Notes: generated from the letters alone by a model not told the origin. DNA of 64,000 bases from an uncultured Bacteroidales bacterium (GCA_902792435.1 CADAZN010000001.1:62001-126000), one strand, 5' to 3'. Counted from the stretch's first letter, positions 1 through 8,973 are shown. Made by a program: numbers and translations.

Positions 1-479
1 AAGCAGTGAGAACAATTGCCAACTATGGCAGCGACACTCGTTATCACAATATCTTTATGGGGTTGAATTGCCGCATTGATGAGATTCAAGCTACCATGCT
101 CAGAGTTAAGCTACGTTATCTCAATGTTGAGAACATGCGTCGTTCAGAGGTAGCTGAAGCATATGAAACACACATAACAAATCCTTTGGTTAAGAAACCC
201 GACATCTTCGACGATATGCTACAAATATGGCATCAATATGTCATCCGAATTGAAAAACGCGACGAAATGAGAAGCTATCTTGAAAAGAAAGGTGTTATGA
301 CCGATATCCATTATGCAACACCTCCACACCGTCAACCTTGCTATCGTCGTTTCCAGTCTTATAGGTTGCCTATAACTAACGATATTGCCGATCATGCCAT
401 AAGCCTGCCTATTGGCCACCCTATAACAGCAAGCGATGCCGAGCAGATATCTAAGATTATTAATGAATTCAAGGGGTAA
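1..479 (+). CDS. DegT/DnrJ/EryC1/StrS family aminotransferase, C-terminal part (5' end outside window)
   Basis: PLP-dependent sugar aminotransferase of the DegT/StrS fold type I group, which transaminates nucleotide-linked keto-sugars for surface glycans or secondary metabolites. The reading frame is open to the left edge (codon GCA at 3-5 precedes the GTG at 6), so this is a window truncation and not a start. Visible are the post-lysine region [10 protein letters not shown], then [11 protein letters not shown], the family signature for the part packing over the cofactor, and a C-terminal half with HQYVIR and the motif THYATPPH-like [10 protein letters not shown]. About 157 residues of an expected 360-400 are present; the catalytic lysine is outside. 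The MBOAT gene begins 18 bases after its stop, which suggests a shared glycan locus. Sugar substrate cannot be told. Confidence 0.88.
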   Translation, partial: AVRTIANYGSDTRYHNIFMGLNCRIDEIQATMLRVKLRYLNVENMRRSEVAEAYETHITNPLVKKPDIFDDMLQIWHQYVIRIEKRDEMRSYLEKKGVMTDIHYATPPHRQPCYRRFQSYRLPITNDIADHAISLPIGHPITASDAEQISKIINEFKG

Positions 480-497
480 AATTTCGGCTGCCATCAC

Positions 498-1895
498 ATG
501 CAATTCGATAGCTATATATATGCCGTTTTTCTTCCTTTAGTATTTGCTGGATACTGGTTATTACGCAACAAGTTGTTGTGGCAGAACATGTTTCTGCTTG
601 CGGCTAGTTATATCTTCTATGGATGGTGGGACTGGAGGTTCTTAGGGCTGATTATCATAACTTCAACAAGTACATTTCTTTCGGGGTTAGTGATAAAGAA
701 TGACCGCTCTAGGCGTTCTAAGATTTGGCTTTCGTTAAATATTATACTTAACTTGGGCATTCTTGCGGCATTTAAGTATTTCAACTTCTTTAAAGACTCC
801 TTTGCCGACATATTAAGGCTTTTTGGTGCTAACCCAGACTTCCCTACTATCAACATCTTGTTGCCTGTGGGAATCTCATTCTACACACTGCAAGCCATAA
901 GCTACAGTTTTGACGTTTATAACGGCAAAGCGAAACCCACACGCAACGTTATAGCTTTCTTTGTCTATATAGCATTCTTTCCACAGCTTGTGGCAGGCCC
1001 TATAGAGAGAGCCAGAAACCTCTTGCCTCAATTCCTAAAGAGGAAGTCGTTTGATTACTACAACGCTGTGATAGGAATGCGACAGATATTGTGGGGACTG
1101 GTGAAGAAACTAGTTATTGCTGACAACCTTGCTGGTTATGTTGACAACCTGCTATATCATCCCTCGGTAATGAGCGGGTCGTCAATCATTATGGCATCAA
1201 TTCTGTTTGCTTTCCAAATTTATGCCGATTTTTCGGGGTATAGTGATATTGCAATTGGGTCGGCTCGACTGTTCAACATAAAGTTGTTACCAAACTTTAA
1301 CTATCCATTCTTCTCTCGCAACATGAAGGAACTATGGCAGCGGTGGCACATATCTCTCATGACATGGCTTAAGGAATATCTTTATTTCCCTTTGGGTGGC
1401 TCACGACGTGGTAAGTGGCGTACATGCCTCAACATCATGATAGTGTTTGCCATTTCTGGCTTGTGGCATGGAGCCGACTGGACTTTTATCATCTGGGGAG
1501 CTGTCAATGGTTTGATGTTGCTGCCGTTTGTGTTTTTTCAAAAGAAATCTTCCACTAATCATGCACGGTTTCGCGATATCCCTAAATGCATTCTTACATT
1601 TTTGATTTTTGCATTGATTTTCCTATCATTCCGTTCTCCAAATATAGCTCACCTTCAAGAGTGCATTAATACCTTTGTGCATGGTAGTTATCTTACCTTA
1701 CCGATGGGAATCACTGCGTTTTATTACATTATCCCGTTTGTGATAATCGAATGGCTCGGTCGCCGTCAAGAATTCCCCATAATGACCCTCAATATGCCCA
1801 CAATCCTGCGATGGGTAATCTATTGGTCGTTGCTTTTCATTATCGCATTCTATGGCGTGAAAGCCGATATTCAATATATTTATTTCCAATTCTAA
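498..1895 (+). CDS. MBOAT family O-acyltransferase (AlgI/DltB-like)
   Basis: Polytopic inner-membrane O-acyltransferase, 465 residues, usual for the AlgI branch. The MBOAT hallmarks are present: RWHISLMTWLKEYLYFPLGG with the first conserved His near residue 284, and SGLWHGADWTFIIWG with the putative catalytic His near residue 324. About ten hydrophobic segments are spread along the chain. Members of the family move an acyl group, usually acetyl, across the membrane to a polysaccharide or teichoic acid, normally together with a periplasmic SGNH-type protein. Here the next gene, 6 bases downstream, is such a candidate. The upstream aminotransferase fragment supports a glycan-related role. The acceptor polymer is unknown; family call is firm. 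Confidence 0.93.
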   Translation: MQFDSYIYAVFLPLVFAGYWLLRNKLLWQNMFLLAASYIFYGWWDWRFLGLIIITSTSTFLSGLVIKNDRSRRSKIWLSLNIILNLGILAAFKYFNFFKDSFADILRLFGANPDFPTINILLPVGISFYTLQAISYSFDVYNGKAKPTRNVIAFFVYIAFFPQLVAGPIERARNLLPQFLKRKSFDYYNAVIGMRQILWGLVKKLVIADNLAGYVDNLLYHPSVMSGSSIIMASILFAFQIYADFSGYSDIAIGSARLFNIKLLPNFNYPFFSRNMKELWQRWHISLMTWLKEYLYFPLGGSRRGKWRTCLNIMIVFAISGLWHGADWTFIIWGAVNGLMLLPFVFFQKKSSTNHARFRDIPKCILTFLIFALIFLSFRSPNIAHLQECINTFVHGSYLTLPMGITAFYYIIPFVIIEWLGRRQEFPIMTLNMPTILRWVIYWSLLFIIAFYGVKADIQYIYFQF

Positions 1896-1901
1896 GTTGC
1901 T

Positions 1902-2963
1902 ATGAAAGATTCTATGAAGAAATTTGTCTTGCGAACTTTGATAGCGGTATTACCAATACTGCTTTTCATAGCACTTTATGCTTTTGTCGACCCATTCCAC
2001 ATTGTGAGCCCCATAACTCGAGATGCAAATGGCCGTGACTCGGTAATGGTTGGAAATAATGCTGGTTTTGCATCAGTTGAAACCTATTTGTTGAACGATT
2101 ATAAGTACCATTATGACTCCTTCATCTTGGGCTCATCTATGTCGCAAAATTTCAAGGCTAGTTACTGGAAACCTTATCTTGACAGCACAGCATCAATATT
2201 GCATTTCGACGCTTCAAGTGAAACACTTTCAGGCATAATCAACAAGATGCGTTTTCTCAATAAACATAGCACCACTATAAAGAATGCATTAATTGTTATT
2301 GAGACCGAAATGCTGGGCCGACAGCCTGTAGATGATGATATACTCTTCATTCAACATCCTGCCACCTCGGGCGCAGGAAACTGGTTTAAATTTCATCTGT
2401 TACACTTGAACGCATTTCGCGATATAACGCAAGTAAAATATGCATTGTTCCCCGAAAGATACAAGGCCGAGATGCATCAGAAGAAGATGATCACTAATAT
2501 TGCCCCCAACCGTATAGCACACCTTAATGAGATGTTCTATGGTGAAATTGATTCAATTATTTCAGTTTGCCCCGATAAATATTTCACGCTAAAACTATTA
2601 GCTGAGCGTAAGCATGTTATCTTGCCATCAGCCGCGCAATATTCAATTGACGAACAAGTTGAACTACAACTAAAACAGATAAAGAGTATTCTCGACAGCA
2701 ACAACACTAATTACATCATTATAATCCCACCATGCAACAACCGGCCCCAATTGTCGGATCAAGATTTGTGGGTGATGAAGTCCATCTTTGGTGAGGATAA
2801 AGTTCACAATTTCAGTAACCATCCTGATTTCGTTTTTAACGAACGTGTATATTATGACAACTTAGGACATCTTATCTCTGCTAAATGTAAAATCCTACTA
2901 GATAGTGCCTACTATGAGCAACAGCATCACCCCATAGTCAATCCCTATTACAAACTGCATTAA
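1902..2963 (+). CDS. Membrane-anchored SGNH-hydrolase-like protein, partner of the MBOAT acyltransferase
   Basis: A 353-residue protein with one N-terminal hydrophobic anchor (about residues 8-28, LRTLIAVLPILLFIALYAF) and a long extracytoplasmic domain. Two SGNH-type landmarks are visible: FILGSSMS (block I, nucleophile Ser candidate, near residue 75) and YYDNLGHL near the C terminus, which resembles the Asp/His block. Position right after an MBOAT gene matches AlgJ/AlgX/DltD-like proteins that finish acyl transfer in the periplasm; that role is inferred from context. I do not recognise a named family. Two starts are possible, 1902 or the internal ATG at 1914 (MKKFVL); both keep the anchor. 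Confidence 0.7.
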   Translation: MKDSMKKFVLRTLIAVLPILLFIALYAFVDPFHIVSPITRDANGRDSVMVGNNAGFASVETYLLNDYKYHYDSFILGSSMSQNFKASYWKPYLDSTASILHFDASSETLSGIINKMRFLNKHSTTIKNALIVIETEMLGRQPVDDDILFIQHPATSGAGNWFKFHLLHLNAFRDITQVKYALFPERYKAEMHQKKMITNIAPNRIAHLNEMFYGEIDSIISVCPDKYFTLKLLAERKHVILPSAAQYSIDEQVELQLKQIKSILDSNNTNYIIIIPPCNNRPQLSDQDLWVMKSIFGEDKVHNFSNHPDFVFNERVYYDNLGHLISAKCKILLDSAYYEQQHHPIVNPYYKLH

Positions 2964-2970
2964 TCTCTAT

Positions 2971-3001
2971 TTTGAGGTTTGCAATATTTTGTCTATATTT
3001 G
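2971..3001 (+). promoter_or_regulatory. Bacteroidota-type promoter for murI-kdsB-M16
   Basis: TTTG at 2971-2974, 19 bp spacer, TATATTTG at 2994-3001. This matches the -33 TTTG / -7 TAnnTTTG promoter of Bacteroidota and ends 19 bases before the murI ATG. Confidence 0.75.
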
Positions 3002-3020
3002 CATTATTATTTAAACTACT

Positions 3021-3860
3021 ATGACTTTAAAATATAGCACAAAACCAGCTCCAATTGGTGTCTTTGACTCAGGATTTGGTGGTCTTTCAATCTTACGAGA
3101 AATAAGGAAAGAACTGCCCCAGTATGACTATATCTTCCTTGGAGATAATGCTCGTGCGCCTTACGGTAACCGATCATTTCAATTGGTTTATGAATTTACG
3201 TTACAGGCGGTAAAATACCTGTTTGAACAAGGTTGTCACTTGGTGATTTTAGCTTGCAACACGGCTTCGGCCAAAGCTCTACGCTCCATCCAACAGCGTG
3301 ACCTACAGAATCTTGACCCAAACCGAAGGGTGCTGGGCGTTATTCGCCCAACTGTAGAGGAAATAGGAAATATTACAAAAAGTCGCAATGTGGGAATCTT
3401 TGGCACACCAGGAACTGTCCAGAGTCTTTCTTACGATATAGAAATAGGTAAAATGCATCCTGATATCAAGGTATACAGTCATGCTTGCCCAATGTGGGTT
3501 CCATTGGTTGAAAATCGTGAGAGTGATGGGCCAGGTGCCGACTATTTTGTGAAGAAGGACATTGACGCGCTCATGTCTCAATGTGCAGACATAGATTCAG
3601 TGATTCTGGGATGTACCCATTATCCTCTGCTAATAGATAAGATAAAGAAATATTCTCCTTCAGGAGTTACCATTATACAACAAGGCCCCATCGTTGCAAA
3701 GAGTCTTAAATATTATCTACAACGACATCCCGAAATGGAGGAACGTTGTTCTCATGGAGGAACATGTCAATACTGTACAACCGAGGATGTGTCACGATTC
3801 TCTCCCCTAGCTTCTATATTTGTTAATCAAACAGTAGAAGCCCATCACGTCATACTTTAA
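3021..3860 (+). CDS. murI: Glutamate racemase
   Basis: Cytoplasmic cofactor-independent racemase converting L- to D-glutamate for peptidoglycan. The N terminus PIGVFDSGFGGLSILREI is the family start. Both catalytic cysteines are present, Cys79 in LACNTAS and Cys198 in LGCTHYPLL, and the substrate-binding DNARAPYGNRS segment is intact. Length 279 is normal. It is preceded by a canonical promoter and followed by kdsB after 13 bases, so the two envelope-precursor genes are probably co-transcribed with the M16-like gene. Nothing unusual except a short cysteine-containing tail (CSHGGTCQYCTTED) near residues 247-260, seen in some Bacteroidota MurI. Confidence 0.96.
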   Translation: MTLKYSTKPAPIGVFDSGFGGLSILREIRKELPQYDYIFLGDNARAPYGNRSFQLVYEFTLQAVKYLFEQGCHLVILACNTASAKALRSIQQRDLQNLDPNRRVLGVIRPTVEEIGNITKSRNVGIFGTPGTVQSLSYDIEIGKMHPDIKVYSHACPMWVPLVENRESDGPGADYFVKKDIDALMSQCADIDSVILGCTHYPLLIDKIKKYSPSGVTIIQQGPIVAKSLKYYLQRHPEMEERCSHGGTCQYCTTEDVSRFSPLASIFVNQTVEAHHVIL

Positions 3861-3873
3861 TATAAGATTTACC

Positions 3874-4632
3874 ATGGATTTAAAGTTTATCGCTATAATT
3901 CCTGCACGTTATGCTTCAACTAGGTTTCCTGGAAAACCTTTAGCTAAGATTTGTGGCATAACTATGATTAACCGCGTTTATAACCAGGTATCTAAAGCAA
4001 TAGATAATGTTGCTGTAGCCACTGATGACCAACGAATCTTCGATCATGTATTATCTTTTGGAGGGAAAGCTATTATGACTCGCCAGGACCATCGAAGTGG
4101 AACAGATCGATGCTGGGAGGCCTATCTTAACAATGGTGGAAATGAAGATGTTATCATTAACGTGCAAGGTGACGAACCATTCATTCAGCCAGAACAAATT
4201 ATTTCGTTGATGCAATGCTTTGACGATGTGAACACTCACATAGCAACCCTAGTTAAACCTTTTGATTCAAATGATAGCTTTTCGGCTCTAGAGAACCCAA
4301 ATACAGCTAAAGTTGTATTTGATGAGAATAATAGTGCACTCTATTTCTCACGTTCCGTAATCCCCTATATACGTGGTGTCGAAAAGGAACTATGGCCGTC
4401 TAAACATCAGTATTATACACATCTGGGGATGTATGCCTATCGTGCAGATGTTTTAAAACAGATAACGAGCATCCAACCTTCAACTCTTGAAATTGCTGAA
4501 TCTCTTGAACAACTTAGATGGTTGCAAAATGGGCTGAACATTAAAGTTGGCATTACTAATCATTCATCAATAGGCATTGATTCTCCACAAGATTTAGAGC
4601 GTGCCGAACTTTATTTGTCAAATAATTCGTAA
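3874..4632 (+). CDS. kdsB: 3-deoxy-manno-octulosonate cytidylyltransferase (CMP-KDO synthetase)
   Basis: Activates KDO with CTP to CMP-KDO for lipid A inner core assembly, in the cytoplasm. The nucleotidyltransferase motif IIPARYASTRFPGKPLAKI is at the N terminus. DDQRIFDHV, RSGTDRCWEA and NVQGDEPFI (Mg/sugar binding) follow in the expected order, and the C-terminal EIAESLEQLRWL is typical. Length 252 matches the family. It lies 13 bases after murI and 5 bases before the M16-like gene, pointing to one operon. Confidence 0.96.
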   Translation: MDLKFIAIIPARYASTRFPGKPLAKICGITMINRVYNQVSKAIDNVAVATDDQRIFDHVLSFGGKAIMTRQDHRSGTDRCWEAYLNNGGNEDVIINVQGDEPFIQPEQIISLMQCFDDVNTHIATLVKPFDSNDSFSALENPNTAKVVFDENNSALYFSRSVIPYIRGVEKELWPSKHQYYTHLGMYAYRADVLKQITSIQPSTLEIAESLEQLRWLQNGLNIKVGITNHSSIGIDSPQDLERAELYLSNNS

Positions 4633-4637
4633 TAGCC

Positions 4638-5957
4638 ATGTCAATAGACCGAAGCACACCGCCTCCAATTAGCGACATAAGTAATCTTTCACTTAATGTT
4701 CCAGAACCTGTTATTTTATCTAACGGCATGAAGCTGTGGGTTGTAGGCAACGGTGAAGACGAGATCAATAAGCTAAGTATATACATGACTGGTGGCGCTT
4801 TTCAAGAAGACTGCCCAATGCAGGCTACAGCTTGTTCTATGGCAGTGTTTAACGGGAACAAGAATATGACGTATGCACAGATTGCTGAGGCTATTGACTT
4901 CTATGGTGCATGGCGTTCAATGCAAGTCTACGATAACTGTACTGCTTTTGCAATATCTTCGCTTAATGAGAATTTCGAAAGAACACTACCGATATTTATT
5001 GACAGTCTCAGATTCCCAACTTTCCCAGATAATGAGTTTGAACTAAACAAACGACAACTTTCGGTAAATTGTGCCACTGCACGTGAGAAAGTAAAATATA
5101 TTGCCAACAAAGCAATACTGCGTCTTTACTACGGTGAAAATCATCCTTTGGCGACTGATCCCACTCCCGAACACATTAATTCTCTCACTCAAAAACATAT
5201 TTTAGATTTCTATAATCAACACTATAAGGCTCAGAATTGCAATCTAGTTATCGCAGGTAAAATTACTGACAGAGAGATTAACACTCTAGAAACAGTGATG
5301 TCACAATGGAAAGCCGATAGCCAACCAACTCCTATTTCCGAGCCACCGGCCTCACCATCTAGTGAGATGCTCAAGATTGTGAATAAATCGGGAGCTGTAC
5401 AATCGGCAATCTTTATGATGCTTAAGACAGTGCCACGTGGACACAAAGACTATTTCAAACTTCGCATTCTTACCACTTTGCTTGGAGGTTATTTCGGTAG
5501 TCGCCTCATGGCCAACATACGTGAGGATAAAGGATACACCTATGGCATTAACGCTATCTTAAGCGGTAGAGCTTTTGATGGACACATAGGAATCTCAACA
5601 GAATGTGACACCCAGCACACATGGAATGTCATAAACGAGACGAAGAAGGAGATGTCTAGGCTTAGAAATGAACTAATTCCTGATAAAGAGCTACAAATAG
5701 TAAAACGTCATATGCTCAGCGAAATGGCCAAAACCCTCGATACACCTTTCAACATTGCCAGCTACATTGGAAATATGTTTTGCTATGGGCTCTACCCCAC
5801 CTATTTCAACGAGCATGTTGATGAGATTATTAATGTTACTAGCGAGCAATTACTTGTGACAGCACAAAAGTATCTTGACAACTCAAAGCTCAGAATAGTA
5901 ATAGCTTGCGATATCAGTAAATTGAATTCTGACACTAACAAAGCAAATGACGCTTGA
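4638..5957 (+). CDS. M16-family (insulinase/pitrilysin fold) protein lacking the zinc motif
   Basis: A 439-residue two-lobed M16 fold. The second lobe is clear: LGGYFGSRLMANIREDKGYTYGI carries the conserved R/Y pair that holds substrate in M16B peptidases. In the first lobe, where an active enzyme has HxxEH, the sequence reads MQATACSMAVFNGNKNMT, with no His-x-x-Glu-His anywhere near, so the protein cannot bind catalytic zinc in the usual way. No signal peptide is seen. Heteromeric M16 enzymes pair an active with an inactive subunit, and inactive single-gene versions are common in Bacteroidales; a non-catalytic or chaperone-like role is inference. It sits 5 bases after kdsB, likely co-transcribed. 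Confidence 0.85.
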   Translation: MSIDRSTPPPISDISNLSLNVPEPVILSNGMKLWVVGNGEDEINKLSIYMTGGAFQEDCPMQATACSMAVFNGNKNMTYAQIAEAIDFYGAWRSMQVYDNCTAFAISSLNENFERTLPIFIDSLRFPTFPDNEFELNKRQLSVNCATAREKVKYIANKAILRLYYGENHPLATDPTPEHINSLTQKHILDFYNQHYKAQNCNLVIAGKITDREINTLETVMSQWKADSQPTPISEPPASPSSEMLKIVNKSGAVQSAIFMMLKTVPRGHKDYFKLRILTTLLGGYFGSRLMANIREDKGYTYGINAILSGRAFDGHIGISTECDTQHTWNVINETKKEMSRLRNELIPDKELQIVKRHMLSEMAKTLDTPFNIASYIGNMFCYGLYPTYFNEHVDEIINVTSEQLLVTAQKYLDNSKLRIVIACDISKLNSDTNKANDA

Positions 5958-5988
5958 TGTTTTTTTTGATAAAAAAATAAGCAAAATG

Positions 5989-6019
5989 TTGCACAGAATA
6001 AAATAAAGTAGTACCTTTG
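5989..6019 (+). promoter_or_regulatory. Promoter for tRNA-Met
   Basis: TTG at 5989-5991, 20 bp spacer, TACCTTTG at 6012-6019, ending 18 bases before the tRNA 5' end. Fits the Bacteroidota -33/-7 pattern. Confidence 0.7.
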
Positions 6020-6037
6020 CAGTCGCAAAAGTCAAAT

Positions 6038-6111
6038 GGCGGGATAGCTCAGATGGTTAGAGCGTCGGATTCATAACCCGGAGGTCCTGAGTTCAATTCT
6101 CAGTCCCGTCA
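6038..6111 (+). tRNA. tRNA-Met (CAT), elongator type
   Basis: A 74-base cloverleaf: acceptor GGCGGGA pairs with TCCCGTC (one G-U), D arm GCTC/GAGC, T arm CTGAG/CTCAG with loop TTCAATT, and anticodon CAT in TTCATAA. G1-C72 is paired, which excludes the bacterial initiator with its 1-72 mismatch. The last anticodon-stem pair is A-C, an oddity. CCA is not encoded; the discriminator A is followed directly by a terminator. A lysidine-modified tRNA-Ile with CAT anticodon is the alternative, but the acceptor resembles elongator Met. Confidence 0.93.
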
Positions 6112-6144
6112 AGAGACTCAAAGGTTGTTTTGAGTCTCTTTTTT
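6111..6144 (+). terminator. Rho-independent terminator abutting the tRNA
   Basis: A perfect 12-bp stem, 6111-6122 with 6129-6140, and a 6-base loop, followed by TTTT. The first arm starts at the discriminator base of the tRNA, so termination and 3' maturation share sequence. Confidence 0.9.
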
Positions 6145-6159
6145 AGTTTTATATCCACG

Positions 6160-8004
6160 ATGAACAATAAGTTACGAAAAATTGAATTACTTGCTCCGGC
6201 CAAAAATTTAGAAATTGGCATTGAAGCCATTAAGCATGGTGCAGATGCTGTATACATTGGAGCTCCATCGTTTGGTGCCCGAGCACAAGCGACTAATACT
6301 ATAAGTGACATTAATCGACTCGTGGATTTTGCTCATCAATATCGAGCAAAGATATATTGTACCGTTAATACAATTCTTTACGACAACGAGCTTAAAGATG
6401 TAGAGGCAATGATTAATAGTCTTTATCGCGCTGGTGTCGATGCAATCATTGTTCAAGACATGTCGCTCTTAAGGCTTGATTTGCCTCCTATTGCACTTCA
6501 TGCTAGCACTCAATGCGATATTAGAGATGCTGAAAAGGCCCTTTTTCTACAAAAAATGGGATTCTCCCAACTAGTCTTAGCTCGAGAACTCACAATAAGC
6601 GAGATCAATGAAATTGCTAGTAAGGTAAAAGTGCCTATTGAGACCTTCTGCCATGGTGCCTTGTGTGTGAGCTATAGTGGTAGATGTCAAATAAGCCAGG
6701 CTATTAAGAATCGAAGTGGTAACCGTGGAGAATGCGCTCAGTTTTGCCGTCTAAGTTATGACCTCGAGGACGGTAATGGCAATATTCTGTTAAGGCAGAA
6801 GCATTTACTCTCATTAAGAGATTTCAATGCTCACAATCGTCTTGAACAAATGATTGATGCAGGTGTATCTTCTTTCAAGATTGAAGGACGTCTTAAAGAT
6901 ATGGAGTATGTTAAAAATGTGGTAGCCTATTACAGCCAAGCTCTTGACAAGATAGTTGATGCTAAAGAGAATATTGTTAGAAGTTCTATAGGCAAGACCA
7001 ATCTCACATTCTCACCACAACTTGAAAAAAGTTTCAACCGCTCTTTCACCCACTACTTTTTAGATGGTCGTCGCCCTGATAATGGCTCCTCAATGGCCTC
7101 CATTAACACTCCCAAGTCTCAAGGAGAGTTCCTAGGGAAAGTAATTAATGTTCAGAGAAATGAAATCACGCTTGATGCTGCAGTAGCTGTTGCTAATGGA
7201 GACGGTATCAGTTTCTTTGACCGAGATGGCAAATATAATGGTTTTCGTATCAATAAAGTTATAGGCAATAAACTGTATCTTAAAGAGCGATGTAACTTAA
7301 GCCGTGGAGATGTGCTTTATCGAACTTTTGACAAAGCATTTACCGATGTTCTGTCAAGAAATTCTGCTCAAAGAACTATTGATGTTGATTTCACACTTTG
7401 GGTGTCAGGCAATATCCTGTGCCTTAAAGCTCAAGATGAGAGTGGATGTGCTGCAACACACTCAATTATTCTTGAGAATGAGCCTCAACAGGCTATGAAA
7501 CCTCAAGCAGAGAGGCAGCGACAAGTGTTGGCAAAGTTAGGAGATACCGTTTTTACAATGCGTGGCTGCAAAATAAAGGATAATGTGTTCATTCCTGCTT
7601 CTTTGCTTACTAGATTAAGGCGCGAGACAATCGAGTTGCTTCTCACTAGCCGAAAAATCTCATATCAGCGTGATTTAAGAAAACAAGAAGATTTAACTGC
7701 CGTATTTCCTTATCATACTCTCGAAAGTTCCGATAATGTTGCTAATACATTGGCAGAGAAAGTATATCGTGATCACGGAGTCAAAACTATTGAACCTGCT
7801 ATCGAGCAAGGGAAGTTGATCAAAAACCAGGCAGTAATGACAACGCGTTATTGTCTGCGACGTGAACTGGGTGCTTGCCTCAAAGACAGTAAAACTCGCA
7901 ATAACCTACCACCTACTCTAATGCTGAGAAATGGTAAAACGTTGCTAAAAGTTGATTGCGACTGCAAACTTTGCGAAATGAGAATTTCAATCGTCAAGCA
8001 ATAA
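6160..8004 (+). CDS. rlhA: U32 family protein, 23S rRNA cytidine-2501 hydroxylase type (RlhA-like)
   Basis: A 614-residue U32 protein with collinear similarity to E. coli RlhA (YdcP), which hydroxylates C2501 of 23S rRNA using prephenate-derived chemistry and Fe-S. N terminus IELLAPAKNLEIGIEAIKHG, the HGADAVYIGAPSFGAR segment, LHASTQCD, and the U32 signature FCHGALCVSYSGRCQISQ followed by GNRGECAQFCR are present. The cysteines of the signature and the C-terminal CDCKLCEM are candidates for a Fe-S site. The length and the C-terminal domain favour RlhA over the shorter TrhP. Start at 6160 (MNNKLRK) is chosen, because the in-frame upstream codon at 6130 lies inside the tRNA terminator. The older label, U32 collagenase, is less likely. 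Confidence 0.87.
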   Translation: MNNKLRKIELLAPAKNLEIGIEAIKHGADAVYIGAPSFGARAQATNTISDINRLVDFAHQYRAKIYCTVNTILYDNELKDVEAMINSLYRAGVDAIIVQDMSLLRLDLPPIALHASTQCDIRDAEKALFLQKMGFSQLVLARELTISEINEIASKVKVPIETFCHGALCVSYSGRCQISQAIKNRSGNRGECAQFCRLSYDLEDGNGNILLRQKHLLSLRDFNAHNRLEQMIDAGVSSFKIEGRLKDMEYVKNVVAYYSQALDKIVDAKENIVRSSIGKTNLTFSPQLEKSFNRSFTHYFLDGRRPDNGSSMASINTPKSQGEFLGKVINVQRNEITLDAAVAVANGDGISFFDRDGKYNGFRINKVIGNKLYLKERCNLSRGDVLYRTFDKAFTDVLSRNSAQRTIDVDFTLWVSGNILCLKAQDESGCAATHSIILENEPQQAMKPQAERQRQVLAKLGDTVFTMRGCKIKDNVFIPASLLTRLRRETIELLLTSRKISYQRDLRKQEDLTAVFPYHTLESSDNVANTLAEKVYRDHGVKTIEPAIEQGKLIKNQAVMTTRYCLRRELGACLKDSKTRNNLPPTLMLRNGKTLLKVDCDCKLCEMRISIVKQ

Positions 8005-8008
8005 AAAG

Positions 8009-8044
8009 ATACTCAGTTGTCGACTTAACAACTGAGTATTTATA
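8009..8044 (+). terminator. Bidirectional terminator between rlhA and the OMP gene
   Basis: Perfect 12-bp stem, 8009-8020 with 8028-8039, loop of 7. The + side is followed by TTTATAAAA and the - side by TTTTTATTG, so it can serve both convergent genes. Confidence 0.85.
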
Positions 8045-8080
8045 AAATACTCTCACCAGAGAGAGATAAAGCTTTTCTTC

Positions 8081-8920
8081 TTAGAAGTTGTAACCCACGT
8101 TGAGTGTGAATGAGTGATTCTTGATTGAGTTGTGAATCAAGGCTCTTGTGCGCTTTCCATTAACATTTACTAGACCAGCATCATAGTTGAAACCTGCGAA
8201 ATACTTCTTCTTATAGGTAACACCAGCACCAAAAGCTATACCCATATCAAATGGGTTTACATAATTGCTCTTGTAGCTATTGATGTTTTCAAGTCCCAAA
8301 ATACGCACTTCATCTCTTGAAAGAATATCTTCGACTAATTCTATTCCAGGATCAACCGAGAATTTCTTGTTTCCAGTAAGATTAAATGATCCCAGACTAC
8401 TTCCGTCAACTTCATTTTTTACAGAAGTTTTTCCACTTAAACCATAGGCAAAATAAGGACCAAGGTTCACTTGAATTTGATAATCGTTATTGATATCATA
8501 GCGATAAGAAGCTTGTGCTGGTATGCGAACGTTGTGCATGGTCACATTAGCAGAATACTCTGGCAAATTGCCTTCATAAATCTTACTAAAGTCGCGCTTA
8601 AAGTTAAGTTTAGTACCAGTAGCAACATAATAAAGTCCTGTATTTACCCATAAATTCTTCAAGATGGGGATTTCTACACTTACTCCAAAAGTCAATCCAG
8701 CTTTGCGATGAATACCAAGTTCATAAGGTCTATTACCGAATGCCGATACTACTACATCATTAGTAACATTGTTTTTCATTCCCATGACGTTAAGACCAGC
8801 TCTAATTCCGTAGACAATTTTTTCATGTGATCTCTCGGTAGAGAAGAAGTCGCTGAACTTTTGTGCCGAAACACTTAGGGTGCAAACAGCCGCAAGTGCA
8901 AATAAGATGAATTTTTTCAT
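8081..8920 (-). CDS. Outer-membrane beta-barrel protein, PorT-like family
   Basis: A 279-residue secreted protein with a clear signal peptide (MKKFILFALAAVCTLSVSAQ, cleavage after SAQ). The rest alternates polar and hydrophobic residues in strand-like stretches (GIRAGLNVMGMK, LWVNTGLYYVATG, AYGLSGKT, GVTYKKKYFAGFNYDAGLV) and ends in FTLNVGYNF, the aromatic last strand expected for BAM-inserted barrels. This matches the PorT/outer-membrane beta-barrel family of Bacteroidota; substrate or partner is unknown. Start at 8920 is preferred to farther upstream codons, because the signal peptide begins there and a promoter element lies at 8966-8973. Confidence 0.85.
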   Translation of the reverse strand: MKKFILFALAAVCTLSVSAQKFSDFFSTERSHEKIVYGIRAGLNVMGMKNNVTNDVVVSAFGNRPYELGIHRKAGLTFGVSVEIPILKNLWVNTGLYYVATGTKLNFKRDFSKIYEGNLPEYSANVTMHNVRIPAQASYRYDINNDYQIQVNLGPYFAYGLSGKTSVKNEVDGSSLGSFNLTGNKKFSVDPGIELVEDILSRDEVRILGLENINSYKSNYVNPFDMGIAFGAGVTYKKKYFAGFNYDAGLVNVNGKRTRALIHNSIKNHSFTLNVGYNF

Positions 8921-8965
8921 TTCGTTTATTGTTTTATAATTTCTAATCGTTTTTATTTCAGGATG

Positions 8966-8973
8966 CAAAGTTA
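8966..8973 (-). promoter_or_regulatory. -7 element for the OMP gene
   Basis: Reads TAACTTTG on the minus strand, about 46 bases before the chosen start. No good TTTG at 19-20 bp. Confidence 0.5.

Noticed and set aside
6130..6159. Earlier in-frame start for the RlhA-like gene
   Set aside because: It lies within the tRNA terminator, and the extra residues do not belong to the family N terminus.
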